Source: Aliamphritea ceti
GTDB taxonomy: Bacteria > Pseudomonadota > Gammaproteobacteria > Pseudomonadales > Balneatricaceae
Direction of reading: 5' to 3'
DNA length: 64,000 nt
Assembly (NCBI RefSeq): GCF_024347215.1
Contig: NZ_AP025282.1
Location: forward strand, 682,001 to 746,000
How positions within the stretch are numbered: the stretch's first letter is position 1; the number at the start of each line of letters is the position of its first letter. Of the stretch, positions 35,585 to 43,701 are shown one piece after another. Position numbers and translations under genes: made by a program. The notes below the pieces were generated by a model, which ran no database searches, was not told the DNA's origin, and was given only the letters and a program-made list of their open reading frames with translations.

Positions 35585-36571
35585 ATGCTGAACATTATCA
35601 CTAAAACCCTGAGAACCTCTGCGGCAGCATTAACAGTTGCCGGCACGGTTATGCTGCCGCAGTTGGCGCAGGCTGAAACTTTTCCGGATCGTCCGGTAAG
35701 TATGGTGGTTTCGTATTCACCGGGTGGCGCGACTGATTTTCAGGCGCGTATCGTTACTATGCTGGCGGGTAAAGAAGACTATCTGGGGCAGCCTATGGTT
35801 ATCCTGAACAAGCCTGGTGCCGGCGGTAAGGTTGGCTGGGATTTCTTTGCATCCAAAGCAAAGAAAAACGGTTATGAGCTGGCTGCGTATAACGTGCCGC
35901 ACTTCATTGCTCAGTCAATTGTTTTTAAGACTAAATACAATATCGATAACCTGGAGCCAATTGCTAACTGGGGTGCGGATCCAGCGGTACTGATTGTGGG
36001 CAAAGACAGCCCGTTTAATACTCTGGAAGACCTGATGAATTTTGCTAAAGAGAATCCTGGCAAAGTAACTTTCTCCGGTGCAGGTCTGTATGTTGGACAC
36101 CATATTGCGTATTTGCAGTTTGCTAAAGCATCCGGCCTTAAGCTGACGTATGTGCCACACAAAGGCGGTACTCCTGCGATGAAGAGCGTGATGGGTGGTC
36201 AGGTGAAAGCCGGTTTTAACAACCTGTCTGATGCATTTCGTAATCGTGACAGTGTGAAAATTCTGGCGGTGGCAGATCTGGAGCGTAATAAAGAGTTCCT
36301 GCCAGACGTCCCAACATTCATGGAACAGGGCGTTGAGGTAGATGATTCCAGCGTTAACTTCCGTGGCATCATGGCGCGCAAAGGAACACCAACAGAAGTT
36401 GTTGATTATCTGGCGCAACGTGTACCTATGATGTTTGAAGATAAAAAGACTCTGAAGAAAATGGATTCTGCCGGTTCTCCGGTACGTGTCATCCCGCGTG
36501 ACCAGGTCATCACAATGTGGAAAGAGCGTGAGACCTATCTGAAAGAACTGTTAGCCGATCTGAAAAAGTAA
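35585..36571 (+). CDS. tctC: Tripartite tricarboxylate transporter binding protein TctC (Bug family)
   Basis: Periplasmic solute-binding protein. The start is ATG 35585 with GAGGAG before it, which gives a proper signal peptide ending in LPQLAQA; the ATG at 35528 would place 19 charged residues in front. Family features are FPDRPVSMVVSYSPGGATDFQAR, NKPGAGG, LTYVPHKGGTPAMKSVMGGQV and the late VPTFMEQGV. 328 aa. Bug proteins bind carboxylates through two water-bridged loops; substrate identity cannot be read here. Confidence 0.93.
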   Translation: MLNIITKTLRTSAAALTVAGTVMLPQLAQAETFPDRPVSMVVSYSPGGATDFQARIVTMLAGKEDYLGQPMVILNKPGAGGKVGWDFFASKAKKNGYELAAYNVPHFIAQSIVFKTKYNIDNLEPIANWGADPAVLIVGKDSPFNTLEDLMNFAKENPGKVTFSGAGLYVGHHIAYLQFAKASGLKLTYVPHKGGTPAMKSVMGGQVKAGFNNLSDAFRNRDSVKILAVADLERNKEFLPDVPTFMEQGVEVDDSSVNFRGIMARKGTPTEVVDYLAQRVPMMFEDKKTLKKMDSAGSPVRVIPRDQVITMWKERETYLKELLADLKK

Positions 36572-36586
36572 CGGCTGTCTGAGTCA

Positions 36587-36643
36587 TCACTGATGTCGAC
36601 GTAAAGTAGCATCAGTGAGAGGGCAGCATACGGCTGTATGCTG
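36587..36643. other. Two consecutive hairpins after tctC
   Basis: TCACTGATG/CATCAGTGA (36587-36618, 14-base loop) and CAGCATAC-GGCT-GTATGCTG (36624-36643). Neither is followed by a T run, so they are more likely mRNA-stabilising or processing hairpins that set transporter level against the enzymes downstream. Confidence 0.5.
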
Positions 36644-36655
36644 TCTGATCTACAC

Positions 36656-36681
36656 ATATAACTGAGTAATAAGAGTTATAT
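36656..36681 (+). promoter_or_regulatory. Operator-like inverted repeat, copy 2 (upstream of sauS-like gene)
   Basis: ATATAACT, ten bases, AGTTATAT, with perfect 8-base arms. It ends 27 bases before the dehydrogenase start. Arms and spacing match the copy at 32708-32733. Confidence 0.65.
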
Positions 36682-36708
36682 CAATATCCCGACCAGTGGA
36701 GATTTGTT

Positions 36709-38112
36709 ATGTCATTAACACCGGAACAAGCGGTCGCAGAATTGGTTGCCAAAGCCCGGAAGGCGCAGGCGATCTTCGACGACTATAACCAGGAGCAGGT
36801 CGACGAAGTAGTCACTGCTACAGCCTGGGCGCTGATTAATCCTGAGAATAATGCCCGGCTGGCAGAGCTGGCAGTGGAAGAGACCGGTCTGGGTAACGTC
36901 AAAGATAAAATTACCAAGAATCACCGTAAGACTTTGGGTCTGTTACGGGACCTGATGCAGGCGAAAACAGTTGGGGTCATCAGTGAAGACCCGGTAAACG
37001 GTATGGTGGAAATTGGCCGCCCGGTAGGTGTCGTAGGGGTAATTGTGCCTTCGACCAATCCTATCGCGACACCGATGAATAATATTCTTAATGCACTGAA
37101 GTGCCGTAACGCAATTATTCTGGCACCGTCGCCGAAAGGGCAGCCTTCCTGTACGCGGCTGCTTGAGCTGGTATATCAGGAATTAGACCGGGTTGGCGCA
37201 CCGCGGGATCTGGTGCAACAGCTACCTACGCCGGTAAGTAAAATCCTGAGTCAGGAGATGCTGAGCCAGGTTGACCATATCGTTGCGACCGGTTCGCAAA
37301 ATAATGTCCGTGCTTCATATACAAGCGGTACACCCGCTTTTGGTGTTGGTGCCGGTAACGTGGCGGTAATTGTTGATGAAACCGCAGACCTGGCCGATGC
37401 AGCGGCGAAGATTAAAGCTTCAAAAACCTTTGATAACGCCACCAGTTGTTCTTCAGAGAATTCAATTGTCATTGTGGATGCGGTGTATGACGCCATGCTG
37501 GCGGAGCTTGCCCGGGTTAATGGCGCCTTGCTTAACAGCGATGAAAAACAACAGTTACAGTCTGCTATGTGGCATGACGGACATTTAAACCGGCATGTGC
37601 TGGCTAAGCCTGTTGCCGATGTTTGTGCCGTAGCGGGGCTAAACAGAGAAGGGCTGGGCGACAGCGATTTTCTGATGGTAACAGAAACCGACACCGGTCC
37701 TGATGCGCCCTTTAGTGGCGAGAAAATGTCGCTGGTTTTAACCGTTTACCGTGCCAGTGATTATGCGGCCGCTAAAGCAAAAGCCAGTGAAATTCTGGAC
37801 TACATGGGTAAAGGCCACTCGCTGGGGATTCACACGAATGATGCCAGCCGTCCGGTTGAACTGGGTGAAACTATGCCTGTTTGTCGGGTAATTGTGAACC
37901 AGGCGCACTGTTTTGCGACCGGAGGAAGCTTCGATAACGCTTTACCGTTTTCTCTGTCGATGGGCTGTGGTTCGTGGGGTGGCAACATTACCGATCAGAA
38001 CGTGCATTACCGTCAGTATATGAACGTCACTCGTGTAGTGCGGACAATTCCACCCAGAGAAGTATCTGTCGAGGATATTTTCGGTGACTATAAGAGGAAG
38101 TATTTGTCATGA
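36709..38112 (+). CDS. sauS: Acylating aldehyde dehydrogenase, SauS-like (sulfoacetaldehyde dehydrogenase)
   Basis: CoA-dependent aldehyde dehydrogenase that interconverts an acyl-CoA and its aldehyde using NAD(P). Catalytic Cys247 lies in NATSCSSENSIVIVD. The cofactor region GVVGVIVPSTNPIATPMNNILNALK and HIVATGSQNNVRASY are typical of the acetylating branch (EutE/AdhE type), not the hydrolytic one. 467 aa. Its partner is a CoA ligase overlapping by ATGA, the same pair that converts sulfoacetate to sulfoacetaldehyde as SauT and SauS in Cupriavidus. No Xsc gene lies in this window, so the final step must be elsewhere. Other short acids remain possible. An operator repeat lies just upstream. 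Confidence 0.7.
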   Translation: MSLTPEQAVAELVAKARKAQAIFDDYNQEQVDEVVTATAWALINPENNARLAELAVEETGLGNVKDKITKNHRKTLGLLRDLMQAKTVGVISEDPVNGMVEIGRPVGVVGVIVPSTNPIATPMNNILNALKCRNAIILAPSPKGQPSCTRLLELVYQELDRVGAPRDLVQQLPTPVSKILSQEMLSQVDHIVATGSQNNVRASYTSGTPAFGVGAGNVAVIVDETADLADAAAKIKASKTFDNATSCSSENSIVIVDAVYDAMLAELARVNGALLNSDEKQQLQSAMWHDGHLNRHVLAKPVADVCAVAGLNREGLGDSDFLMVTETDTGPDAPFSGEKMSLVLTVYRASDYAAAKAKASEILDYMGKGHSLGIHTNDASRPVELGETMPVCRVIVNQAHCFATGGSFDNALPFSLSMGCGSWGGNITDQNVHYRQYMNVTRVVRTIPPREVSVEDIFGDYKRKYLS

Positions 38113-39674
38113 ATAGCGCCTTATATACGCCACCGGCGGAAAGCATCCGTGCGGTTATTGAGCACTTCGCTGCCAGCCAGCCGGAACAGGTTTTTGTCCA
38201 GTTTCCGGAAACCGGAGAACAACTGACCTACGCAGAATTGTTAGCAGAACTGCGTACTTATGCGGGATATTTTGCGGCGCTGGATGTACAGCAGGGCGAT
38301 ACGATTTCCTTCATGATGGGGAACGGTAAAACGACCTTGCTGCTGTTTCTTGCCAGCTTATATGCCGGCTGTGTGTCATCACCTTTGAACCCGGCGGCGG
38401 GTCCTGATCAGATTGAATATGTACTGGATCATTCCGATACTAAAATCGTCTTCACTTCAGAGGCTTTTCAGGCCCAGGTTGAAGCTGCCGGCCGTCAGGT
38501 ATCGCGTAATGTCAGCGTTGTCATGTGTGATGTGGATAAAGGTCCTGTATGGCCTGAAGGAACAGTTGCTTCTGAGGCTATTGAGACCGCTGTGAAGCAG
38601 AATGATGATGGTTTGCTGATGTATACATCAGGTACAACAGGACGGCCTAAAGGGGTCATACTGACGCATAAAAACCTGCTGGCAGGTGGTATGAATACAG
38701 CAGTCGCCCACGAGCTGAGTACGTCTGACCGGGCTTTATGCGTGTTGCCGTTGTGTCATATTAATGCACAGTGCGTCACCGTAATGGCGCCTTTGGCCAG
38801 CGGGGGCAGTTTAGTCATGCCGCACAGTTTCAGTGTGTCTTCTTTCTGGAGTTGGGTCGTTCATCATCAGGTTAGCTGGTTCTCAGTGGTGCCGACGATT
38901 ATTTCGTATCTTATGCATAACGAGGGGCCGCTTAATGGTGATGTTCTGAAGCAAGCGCTGAAAGATGTGAAGTTTGGCCGTTCGGCATCGGCGGCACTGC
39001 CGCCGGCGTTGCATGCAGGTTTCGAAGAGAAGTTTGGCATTCCAATTGTTGAAACCATGGGGCTGACGGAAACTTCTGCGCAGATTTTGTCTAATCCTAT
39101 GCCGCCTAAAGCTAATAAATACGGATCACCGGGGGTTGCCTTTGGCACCGAGATTAAGGTGATTGATAAACAGGGTAATGAACAGCCCCATGGTGAAGAA
39201 GGTGAGTTGATGGTACGTGGCGACTGTGTCATGCGCTGTTATTACAAAAATCCTGAAGCCAGTGCCGAAGCGCTGGAAAATGATGGTTGGCTACACACCG
39301 GCGATTTAGCCAGGCAAGATGAAGAGGGCTTTATTTTCATTACCGGCCGCTTAAAAGAGCTGATTATTAAAGGGGGTGAAAACATTGCCCCGCGGGAAAT
39401 TGATGATGTTCTGTATTCTCATCCGAAAGTTATCGAAGCCGGTGCTGTCGGAGTAGATGATGAACATTATGGTCAGGAAGTGGTTGCTTGTGTGGTAACC
39501 CGGGAATCGGCAAATGTGTCTGCCGATGAGTTGATTGATTTTTGCCGGGATAAGCTCGGTAAGATTAAAACTCCTAAGCAAATTTTCTTCTTTGATGATT
39601 TACCCAAAGGGCCATCCGGCAAGGTGCAACGCCTGAAGTTGGTTGATCAGCTTAAGGCCCGTCAGTCTATTTAA
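38109..39674 (+). CDS. sauT: Acyl-CoA ligase, SauT-like (sulfoacetate-CoA ligase)
   Basis: AMP-forming ligase of the ANL superfamily, 521 aa. The phosphate-binding motif MYTSGTTGRPKGVILTHKN, the adenine motif ETMGLTETSAQ, TGDLARQDEEGFIFITGR with the hinge LKELIIKGGENIAPREI, and the catalytic Lys in PKGPSGKVQR are all present. Its start overlaps the dehydrogenase stop by 4 bases. With that enzyme it can activate a carboxylate and reduce the thioester to an aldehyde, as in sulfoacetate degradation. The pocket cannot be assigned by eye, so sulfoacetate is an inference from gene order. Confidence 0.7.
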   Translation: MNSALYTPPAESIRAVIEHFAASQPEQVFVQFPETGEQLTYAELLAELRTYAGYFAALDVQQGDTISFMMGNGKTTLLLFLASLYAGCVSSPLNPAAGPDQIEYVLDHSDTKIVFTSEAFQAQVEAAGRQVSRNVSVVMCDVDKGPVWPEGTVASEAIETAVKQNDDGLLMYTSGTTGRPKGVILTHKNLLAGGMNTAVAHELSTSDRALCVLPLCHINAQCVTVMAPLASGGSLVMPHSFSVSSFWSWVVHHQVSWFSVVPTIISYLMHNEGPLNGDVLKQALKDVKFGRSASAALPPALHAGFEEKFGIPIVETMGLTETSAQILSNPMPPKANKYGSPGVAFGTEIKVIDKQGNEQPHGEEGELMVRGDCVMRCYYKNPEASAEALENDGWLHTGDLARQDEEGFIFITGRLKELIIKGGENIAPREIDDVLYSHPKVIEAGAVGVDDEHYGQEVVACVVTRESANVSADELIDFCRDKLGKIKTPKQIFFFDDLPKGPSGKVQRLKLVDQLKARQSI

Positions 39675-39716
39675 TTCAGTTTGTCCTGATAGAACCGGTT
39701 TTCCGGTTTGTCCCCT

Positions 39717-39748
39717 TGCAGGGTAGTGAGCCATACCCTGCATTTTTT
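39717..39748 (+). terminator. Intrinsic terminator closing the sau-like island
   Basis: Nine-base arms TGCAGGGTA and TACCCTGCA with an 8-base loop, then six T. An extra small hairpin AACCGG-TTTT-CCGGTT (39693-39708) sits just before it. Confidence 0.88.
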
Positions 39749-39903
39749 CTACCTCTCATTTCGGGCATTGCCCGGGTCTAATTACAGCTAGTATTAGTCG
39801 GTACAAGGCATTGTCATAGCAGGGGTTTCTGTTGTGACCGGTTGCTGCCGATAGTTATTTGTCTCCCGTTTTGGGGCTGTGATACTGGCTTGAGGTGTGG
39901 TTT

Positions 39904-40836
39904 ATGACTGTGAGTACTGTTGTTGAAAAAAGTCTGGAAACAGATGATAGCTGGATGAATGGCCAGAACCGTGATCGTGAGGATCTGGTTGCCAGCCTGG
40001 AGCACCGAGCCCGTTCGGGACAACCCATGCGAGGATTCAAGCTTAATGGTTGCGACCTGACGAATATCAGTCTGGTAAATCATCATGCCAAAGAAGGATA
40101 TCAGTTACACAATGCCGATCTGTACCGGGCAACTCTTCGTGGCGCGCATTGCTTTATGCTGGACCTTTCCGGCAGTTCGTTAATGAAAGCTGATCTTACC
40201 GGTGCAAACCTGCACTGCGCTAATCTGAAAGGCTGTAATTTGCTGGGTACCCGGTTTAATCATGCCAAGCTTGAACATGTGGTTTGGGGGGACAGAGTAT
40301 TACAGGAGCAACAGGCCGAGGTGGCGCCGACCGATGAAGAGCGCATGGATTTGTATCAACAGGCGGAGGAAATATACCGGCATCTGCGTAAAGTATTTGA
40401 GACCGAAGGCTTGTTCGAAAAAGCTGGTTATTTTTTTGAACGTGAAATGGTTGTGCGGCGTAAGCAAATGCCTAAATGGTCGATGCCACGGCTATTTTCT
40501 AAGCTGGTGGATTTATTTTGCGGCTATGGAGAACAACCGCTGAGGGTGATTATTTTCAGTAACATCATCATCCTGCTATTTGCCATGCTGTATTTTATTT
40601 CCGGTGTCAGTTTCGCCGGTGAGCAACTGTCTTATCAGAGCGGCTCGGGCATCAGTCAGAATACAATGGCGTTTCTGGACAGCCTCTACTTTAGCGTAGT
40701 GACGTTTACGACACTGGGTTACGGTGACATAACCCCGCTGGGGCTGTCGAGATTATTCGCAGCCTGCGAGGCATTAATGGGGAGTTTTACTCTGGCTTTG
40801 TTCGTGGTGGTATTTGTTAAGAAAATGACCCGCTAG
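39904..40836 (+). CDS. Pentapeptide-repeat potassium channel
   Basis: 310-aa fusion. Residues about 45-130 carry pentapeptide repeats of the A(D/N)LxG kind (LNGCDLTNISL, LHNADLYRATL, LMKADLTGANLHCANLKGCNL), which fold into a right-handed beta-helix. A charged linker (about 140-195) precedes two membrane helices flanking a pore loop with the selectivity filter TTLGYGD. The channel lacks the usual voltage sensor or RCK domain, so the pentapeptide part probably replaces them as the cytosolic regulatory or assembly module. The start is ATG 39904 with GAGG eight bases before. It abuts the convergent argP-like gene with no gap. Confidence 0.9.
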   Translation: MTVSTVVEKSLETDDSWMNGQNRDREDLVASLEHRARSGQPMRGFKLNGCDLTNISLVNHHAKEGYQLHNADLYRATLRGAHCFMLDLSGSSLMKADLTGANLHCANLKGCNLLGTRFNHAKLEHVVWGDRVLQEQQAEVAPTDEERMDLYQQAEEIYRHLRKVFETEGLFEKAGYFFEREMVVRRKQMPKWSMPRLFSKLVDLFCGYGEQPLRVIIFSNIIILLFAMLYFISGVSFAGEQLSYQSGSGISQNTMAFLDSLYFSVVTFTTLGYGDITPLGLSRLFAACEALMGSFTLALFVVVFVKKMTR

Positions 40837-41715
40837 TTATGTATTTATATGCATCAGTACGTGTTGCTTCAGGGAGTCAGTCAAACCGCTACTGACTCTC
40901 CATTGGTGCCAGTAGAGTGGTACAGTGACGGTTTGTTGTGGTGTTAGCTCAACTATTTCACCTTTATCTAACAGGTCCAGAAGTTGTTCTTTGGGCGCCA
41001 AACCCCAGCCCATTCCTAAGCGTATCCAGTCAAGAAACCCTTCTGAAGATGGCAGTTGATGTTGAGGCAGCTGATCAGCATCCAGCTGGAAGTAGTCATT
41101 CAGATACTGGTGTTGTAAGAGGTCTTTTTTATTAAAGCGGACCAGAGGCGCCTGCTGAAAGTTATCCGCAGTGACTCCTGTGGAGAAATAGGTTTGCCTG
41201 AAAGCCGGACTGGCAATACAGAAGTATTCAATGCTCCCCATGGGGGTGCTGACGCAACCATGGGCGGGTTTAGCCAGAGAGCTGATGCAGCCCATGACTT
41301 CACCACTGTGTAACAGGTGGTGGGTCTGATCCTGATCATCTACATGCAGTTGTAAGAGCACTTTATTCTGCAGACACCATGGGGCCAGTGCCTGAGGTAG
41401 CCAGGTGGCCAATGTATCGGCATTAGTGCCTATAGATAACTGTACCCAGGATTGCTGCTGTTGAGGTTCTAGTTCATGCTGTAAAGCATGCTCCAGTTGT
41501 TGCAGATTCTGCGCATATTTAAGCAGCGCCTGACCTGCCCGGGTAGGGCATATTTCCGGGGTCCGCATCAGTAAAGTCTGGCCGAGCAGCTCTTCAAGTA
41601 ATTTTAGCCGTTGGGATACGGCCGATTGCGTAATACACAGCTGGTTAGCAGCTTTCTCAAAGTTGCGCTGCTGAATGACCGCGGTAAATGCAGCAAGACC
41701 TTTATTATCAATCAT
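40837..41715 (-). CDS. argP: LysR-family regulator ArgP/LysG
   Basis: 292-aa LysR regulator whose N-terminal helix-turn-helix (LAAFTAVIQQRNFEKAANQLCITQSAVSQRLK) is characteristic of the ArgP/LysG branch, which responds to lysine and arginine. It is divergent from a LysE/ArgO exporter (135-base AT-rich gap), the canonical target. The effector domain covers about residues 90-290. Its stop codon directly follows that of the convergent channel gene. Confidence 0.92.
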   Translation of the reverse strand: MIDNKGLAAFTAVIQQRNFEKAANQLCITQSAVSQRLKLLEELLGQTLLMRTPEICPTRAGQALLKYAQNLQQLEHALQHELEPQQQQSWVQLSIGTNADTLATWLPQALAPWCLQNKVLLQLHVDDQDQTHHLLHSGEVMGCISSLAKPAHGCVSTPMGSIEYFCIASPAFRQTYFSTGVTADNFQQAPLVRFNKKDLLQHQYLNDYFQLDADQLPQHQLPSSEGFLDWIRLGMGWGLAPKEQLLDLLDKGEIVELTPQQTVTVPLYWHQWRVSSGLTDSLKQHVLMHINT

Positions 41716-41862
41716 CTGTTATCAGCCATGTGTTATCAATTAGTGTGGTGAATGAGATCTGTATTAGAATTATTAATTATTAAGTAAAAAGTTTAATTTT
41801 ACTAATTAAGATGTTTTTCGCATAGTGGCGACTTCTGATGAGTCGTTACTGTGGATTTAACT

Positions 41863-42477
41863 ATGTTGGCATTACCGTTTTTTAAAGGCATGGGGCTGGG
41901 CGCAAGTCTGATTATTGCGATTGGTTCGCAGAATGCATTTGTATTAAGTAGCGCGTTACGTCGCCAGCATGCTCTTACGGTTGCATGGATCTGTATTGTT
42001 ATCGATGCTGCTCTGATTATTTCAGGTGTTTTCGGACTGGGAGCTTTGATTCGTCAGGCACCTGTTTTACTCGACGTTGCTACCTGGGGCGGCGCTTTAT
42101 TCTTACTGGTTTATGGCAGTATGGCGTTTCATCGGGCCTGGCGTCCTGAGGGGTTAAAAGCTGCTGGGGTAAAGACATTATCTTTAAAAGGCGCAGTTTT
42201 AACGACTGCTGCTTTGAGCCTGCTGAACCCTCATGTATATCTGGATACTGTCGTTTTGCTAGGCAGTATTGGTGGTCAGTTACCGGGAAAGCAGCCGTTG
42301 TGGTTTGCCCTGGGGGCTTGTTTGGCATCGTTACTCTGGTTTCTGACCCTGGTAATTGGCGGCCGTATGCTTGCGCCCTGGTTTCGCAGCGCTGCCAGCT
42401 GGCAAAAGCTGGATATTCTGGTTGGTATTACTATGTGGCTGATCGCCGCTATGTTGATTCATAAAGGACTTTCTTAA
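41863..42477 (+). CDS. lysE: LysE/ArgO-family basic amino acid exporter
   Basis: Inner-membrane exporter for lysine and/or arginine. Six helices; GLGASLIIAIGSQNAFVLSSALRR at the N terminus and LNPHVYLDTVVLLGSIGGQ in the middle are the LysE signatures. I prefer ATG 41863 (204 aa), though a GTG at 41851 is equally supported. It is controlled, by position, by the divergent ArgP-like protein. Export of excess lysine complements the dap genes further right. Confidence 0.93.
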   Translation: MLALPFFKGMGLGASLIIAIGSQNAFVLSSALRRQHALTVAWICIVIDAALIISGVFGLGALIRQAPVLLDVATWGGALFLLVYGSMAFHRAWRPEGLKAAGVKTLSLKGAVLTTAALSLLNPHVYLDTVVLLGSIGGQLPGKQPLWFALGACLASLLWFLTLVIGGRMLAPWFRSAASWQKLDILVGITMWLIAAMLIHKGLS

Positions 42478-42480
42478 ACA

Positions 42481-42504
42481 CTACTGACACAACGTTGTCA
42501 GTAG
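42481..42504. promoter_or_regulatory. Inverted repeat between lysE and the ABM-like gene
   Basis: Nine-base perfect arms CTACTGACA and TGTCAGTAG around CAACGT. There is no T run, so it is a hairpin or operator rather than a classic terminator. It lies 4 bases after the lysE stop. Confidence 0.45.
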
Positions 42505-42554
42505 ACCTTGGGTAAGCTGCTTTTATCGTTAATAACTCATCCAAGGAGAAGAAC

Positions 42555-42890
42555 ATGAGTCACGTAGAAGTAGTTACTTTCAAATTGTTACCGGGCAAGT
42601 CTGCGCAGCAATTACTTAATACTGAAGCTGCGATGCAGGCGTTTCTGACAGAACAGCCCGGGTTCCATTACCGATCGCTTAGTTGTCATGAGCAAGGCAC
42701 TGACGCTGAACAGTGGTTTGATATTGTTTACTGGGAAGATGCCGGGCAGGCGAAAACAGCAGGTGAAGCACTGATGGCTTCAGCGCTGGGTGCTGAGTTA
42801 ATGGCAGCTATTGATCCGGCGACTTGCGTCGTGCGACATATGCCGACATTATGCGAGAACATGAGTTGTGAGCTGGCCGTCGAGGCATAA
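42555..42890 (+). CDS. ABM-like (dimeric alpha-beta barrel) small protein
   Basis: 111-aa protein with the size and pattern of antibiotic-biosynthesis-monooxygenase-fold proteins: VEVVTFKLLPGKSAQQLLNTEAAMQAFLTEQPGF, then a strand region WFDIVYWEDAGQAKTAGEAL. Such proteins are often small oxygenases or heme/substrate handlers, but many have no known role. It is a single gene preceded by a strong AAGGAGAA site, with a WYL-type regulator 91 bases downstream that might control it. Confidence 0.65.
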   Translation: MSHVEVVTFKLLPGKSAQQLLNTEAAMQAFLTEQPGFHYRSLSCHEQGTDAEQWFDIVYWEDAGQAKTAGEALMASALGAELMAAIDPATCVVRHMPTLCENMSCELAVEA

Positions 42891-42981
42891 TGCATCTCTG
42901 ATCAGTTATCCACATGCCTCTGATATTTACCATTGTGTAGATTCTGAGGCTTCTTTTATTGTATTTATGAAAGCCTGATTC

Positions 42982-43701
42982 ATGCGAAAAGCGGAACGTC
43001 TTTTTCAGTTACTTACTCTATTGCGCAGTCGGCGACGGGTTATTACCGCGCAGATGCTGGCGGAATGTCTTGAGGTGTCTGAGCGGACAATCTATCGCGA
43101 TATTCAGGCGCTGAGTCTTTCCGGTGTACCAATTGAAGGTGAAGCGGGTGTTGGTTATCGGCTGAAACCAGGTTTTACGTTGCCGCCCATAATGTTTGAT
43201 CAGGATGAGCTGGAAGCATTACTGCTTGGTGCCCGTATGGTGCAGCGCTGGGGCGACAGTGAGTTAGGTAAAGCGGCCACCAGTTCATTGGATAAAATCC
43301 GTGCGACGCTGCCTGATCCTGCACATGATGCGCATCTGCGTAGCAGTGAGTGGATGTTGGTTCCGGATTTTTCCCATGGCGAGAACGCACGTTTTGGTGA
43401 TTTGATTCGGGCGGGTGTAAGGGAACAGAAAATTCTGCATATCGATTATCGTCGCGCTGACGGCGAACCTTCTCAAAGGCGTTTGTGGCCTCTGGGAATG
43501 GTCTACTGGGGGACTGTCTGGACCTTAGTTGGCTGGTGCGAATTGAGAAGTGATTATCGGCAGTTCAGGCTGGACCGCATCTCGCAGCTGCAGTTACTCG
43601 ATGATGTTTATCCACAGCACTCTGAGATCAGTTTGCAGAATTATTTGGCCAGTATTTGTGAAGTCAGTAAAAGCCCACCGGTAAGCAAAATTTCAGACTG
43701 A
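42982..43701 (+). CDS. YafY-type HTH-WYL transcriptional regulator
   Basis: 239-aa regulator. The N-terminal HTH_11 (RKAERLFQLLTLLRSRRRVITAQMLAECLEVSERTIYRDIQAL) is followed by the WYL domain (about 125-215), although the namesake triplet reads L-H-I-D-Y here. WYL proteins sense small ligands or nucleic acid. Its 3' end overlaps the convergent AraC gene by 38 bases. The neighbouring ABM-like gene is a possible target. Confidence 0.9.
   Translation: MRKAERLFQLLTLLRSRRRVITAQMLAECLEVSERTIYRDIQALSLSGVPIEGEAGVGYRLKPGFTLPPIMFDQDELEALLLGARMVQRWGDSELGKAATSSLDKIRATLPDPAHDAHLRSSEWMLVPDFSHGENARFGDLIRAGVREQKILHIDYRRADGEPSQRRLWPLGMVYWGTVWTLVGWCELRSDYRQFRLDRISQLQLLDDVYPQHSEISLQNYLASICEVSKSPPVSKISD

Noticed and set aside
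37251..37694. Minus-strand open frame inside the aldehyde dehydrogenase gene
   Set aside because: Low-complexity shadow of a well-conserved enzyme; no start signal.
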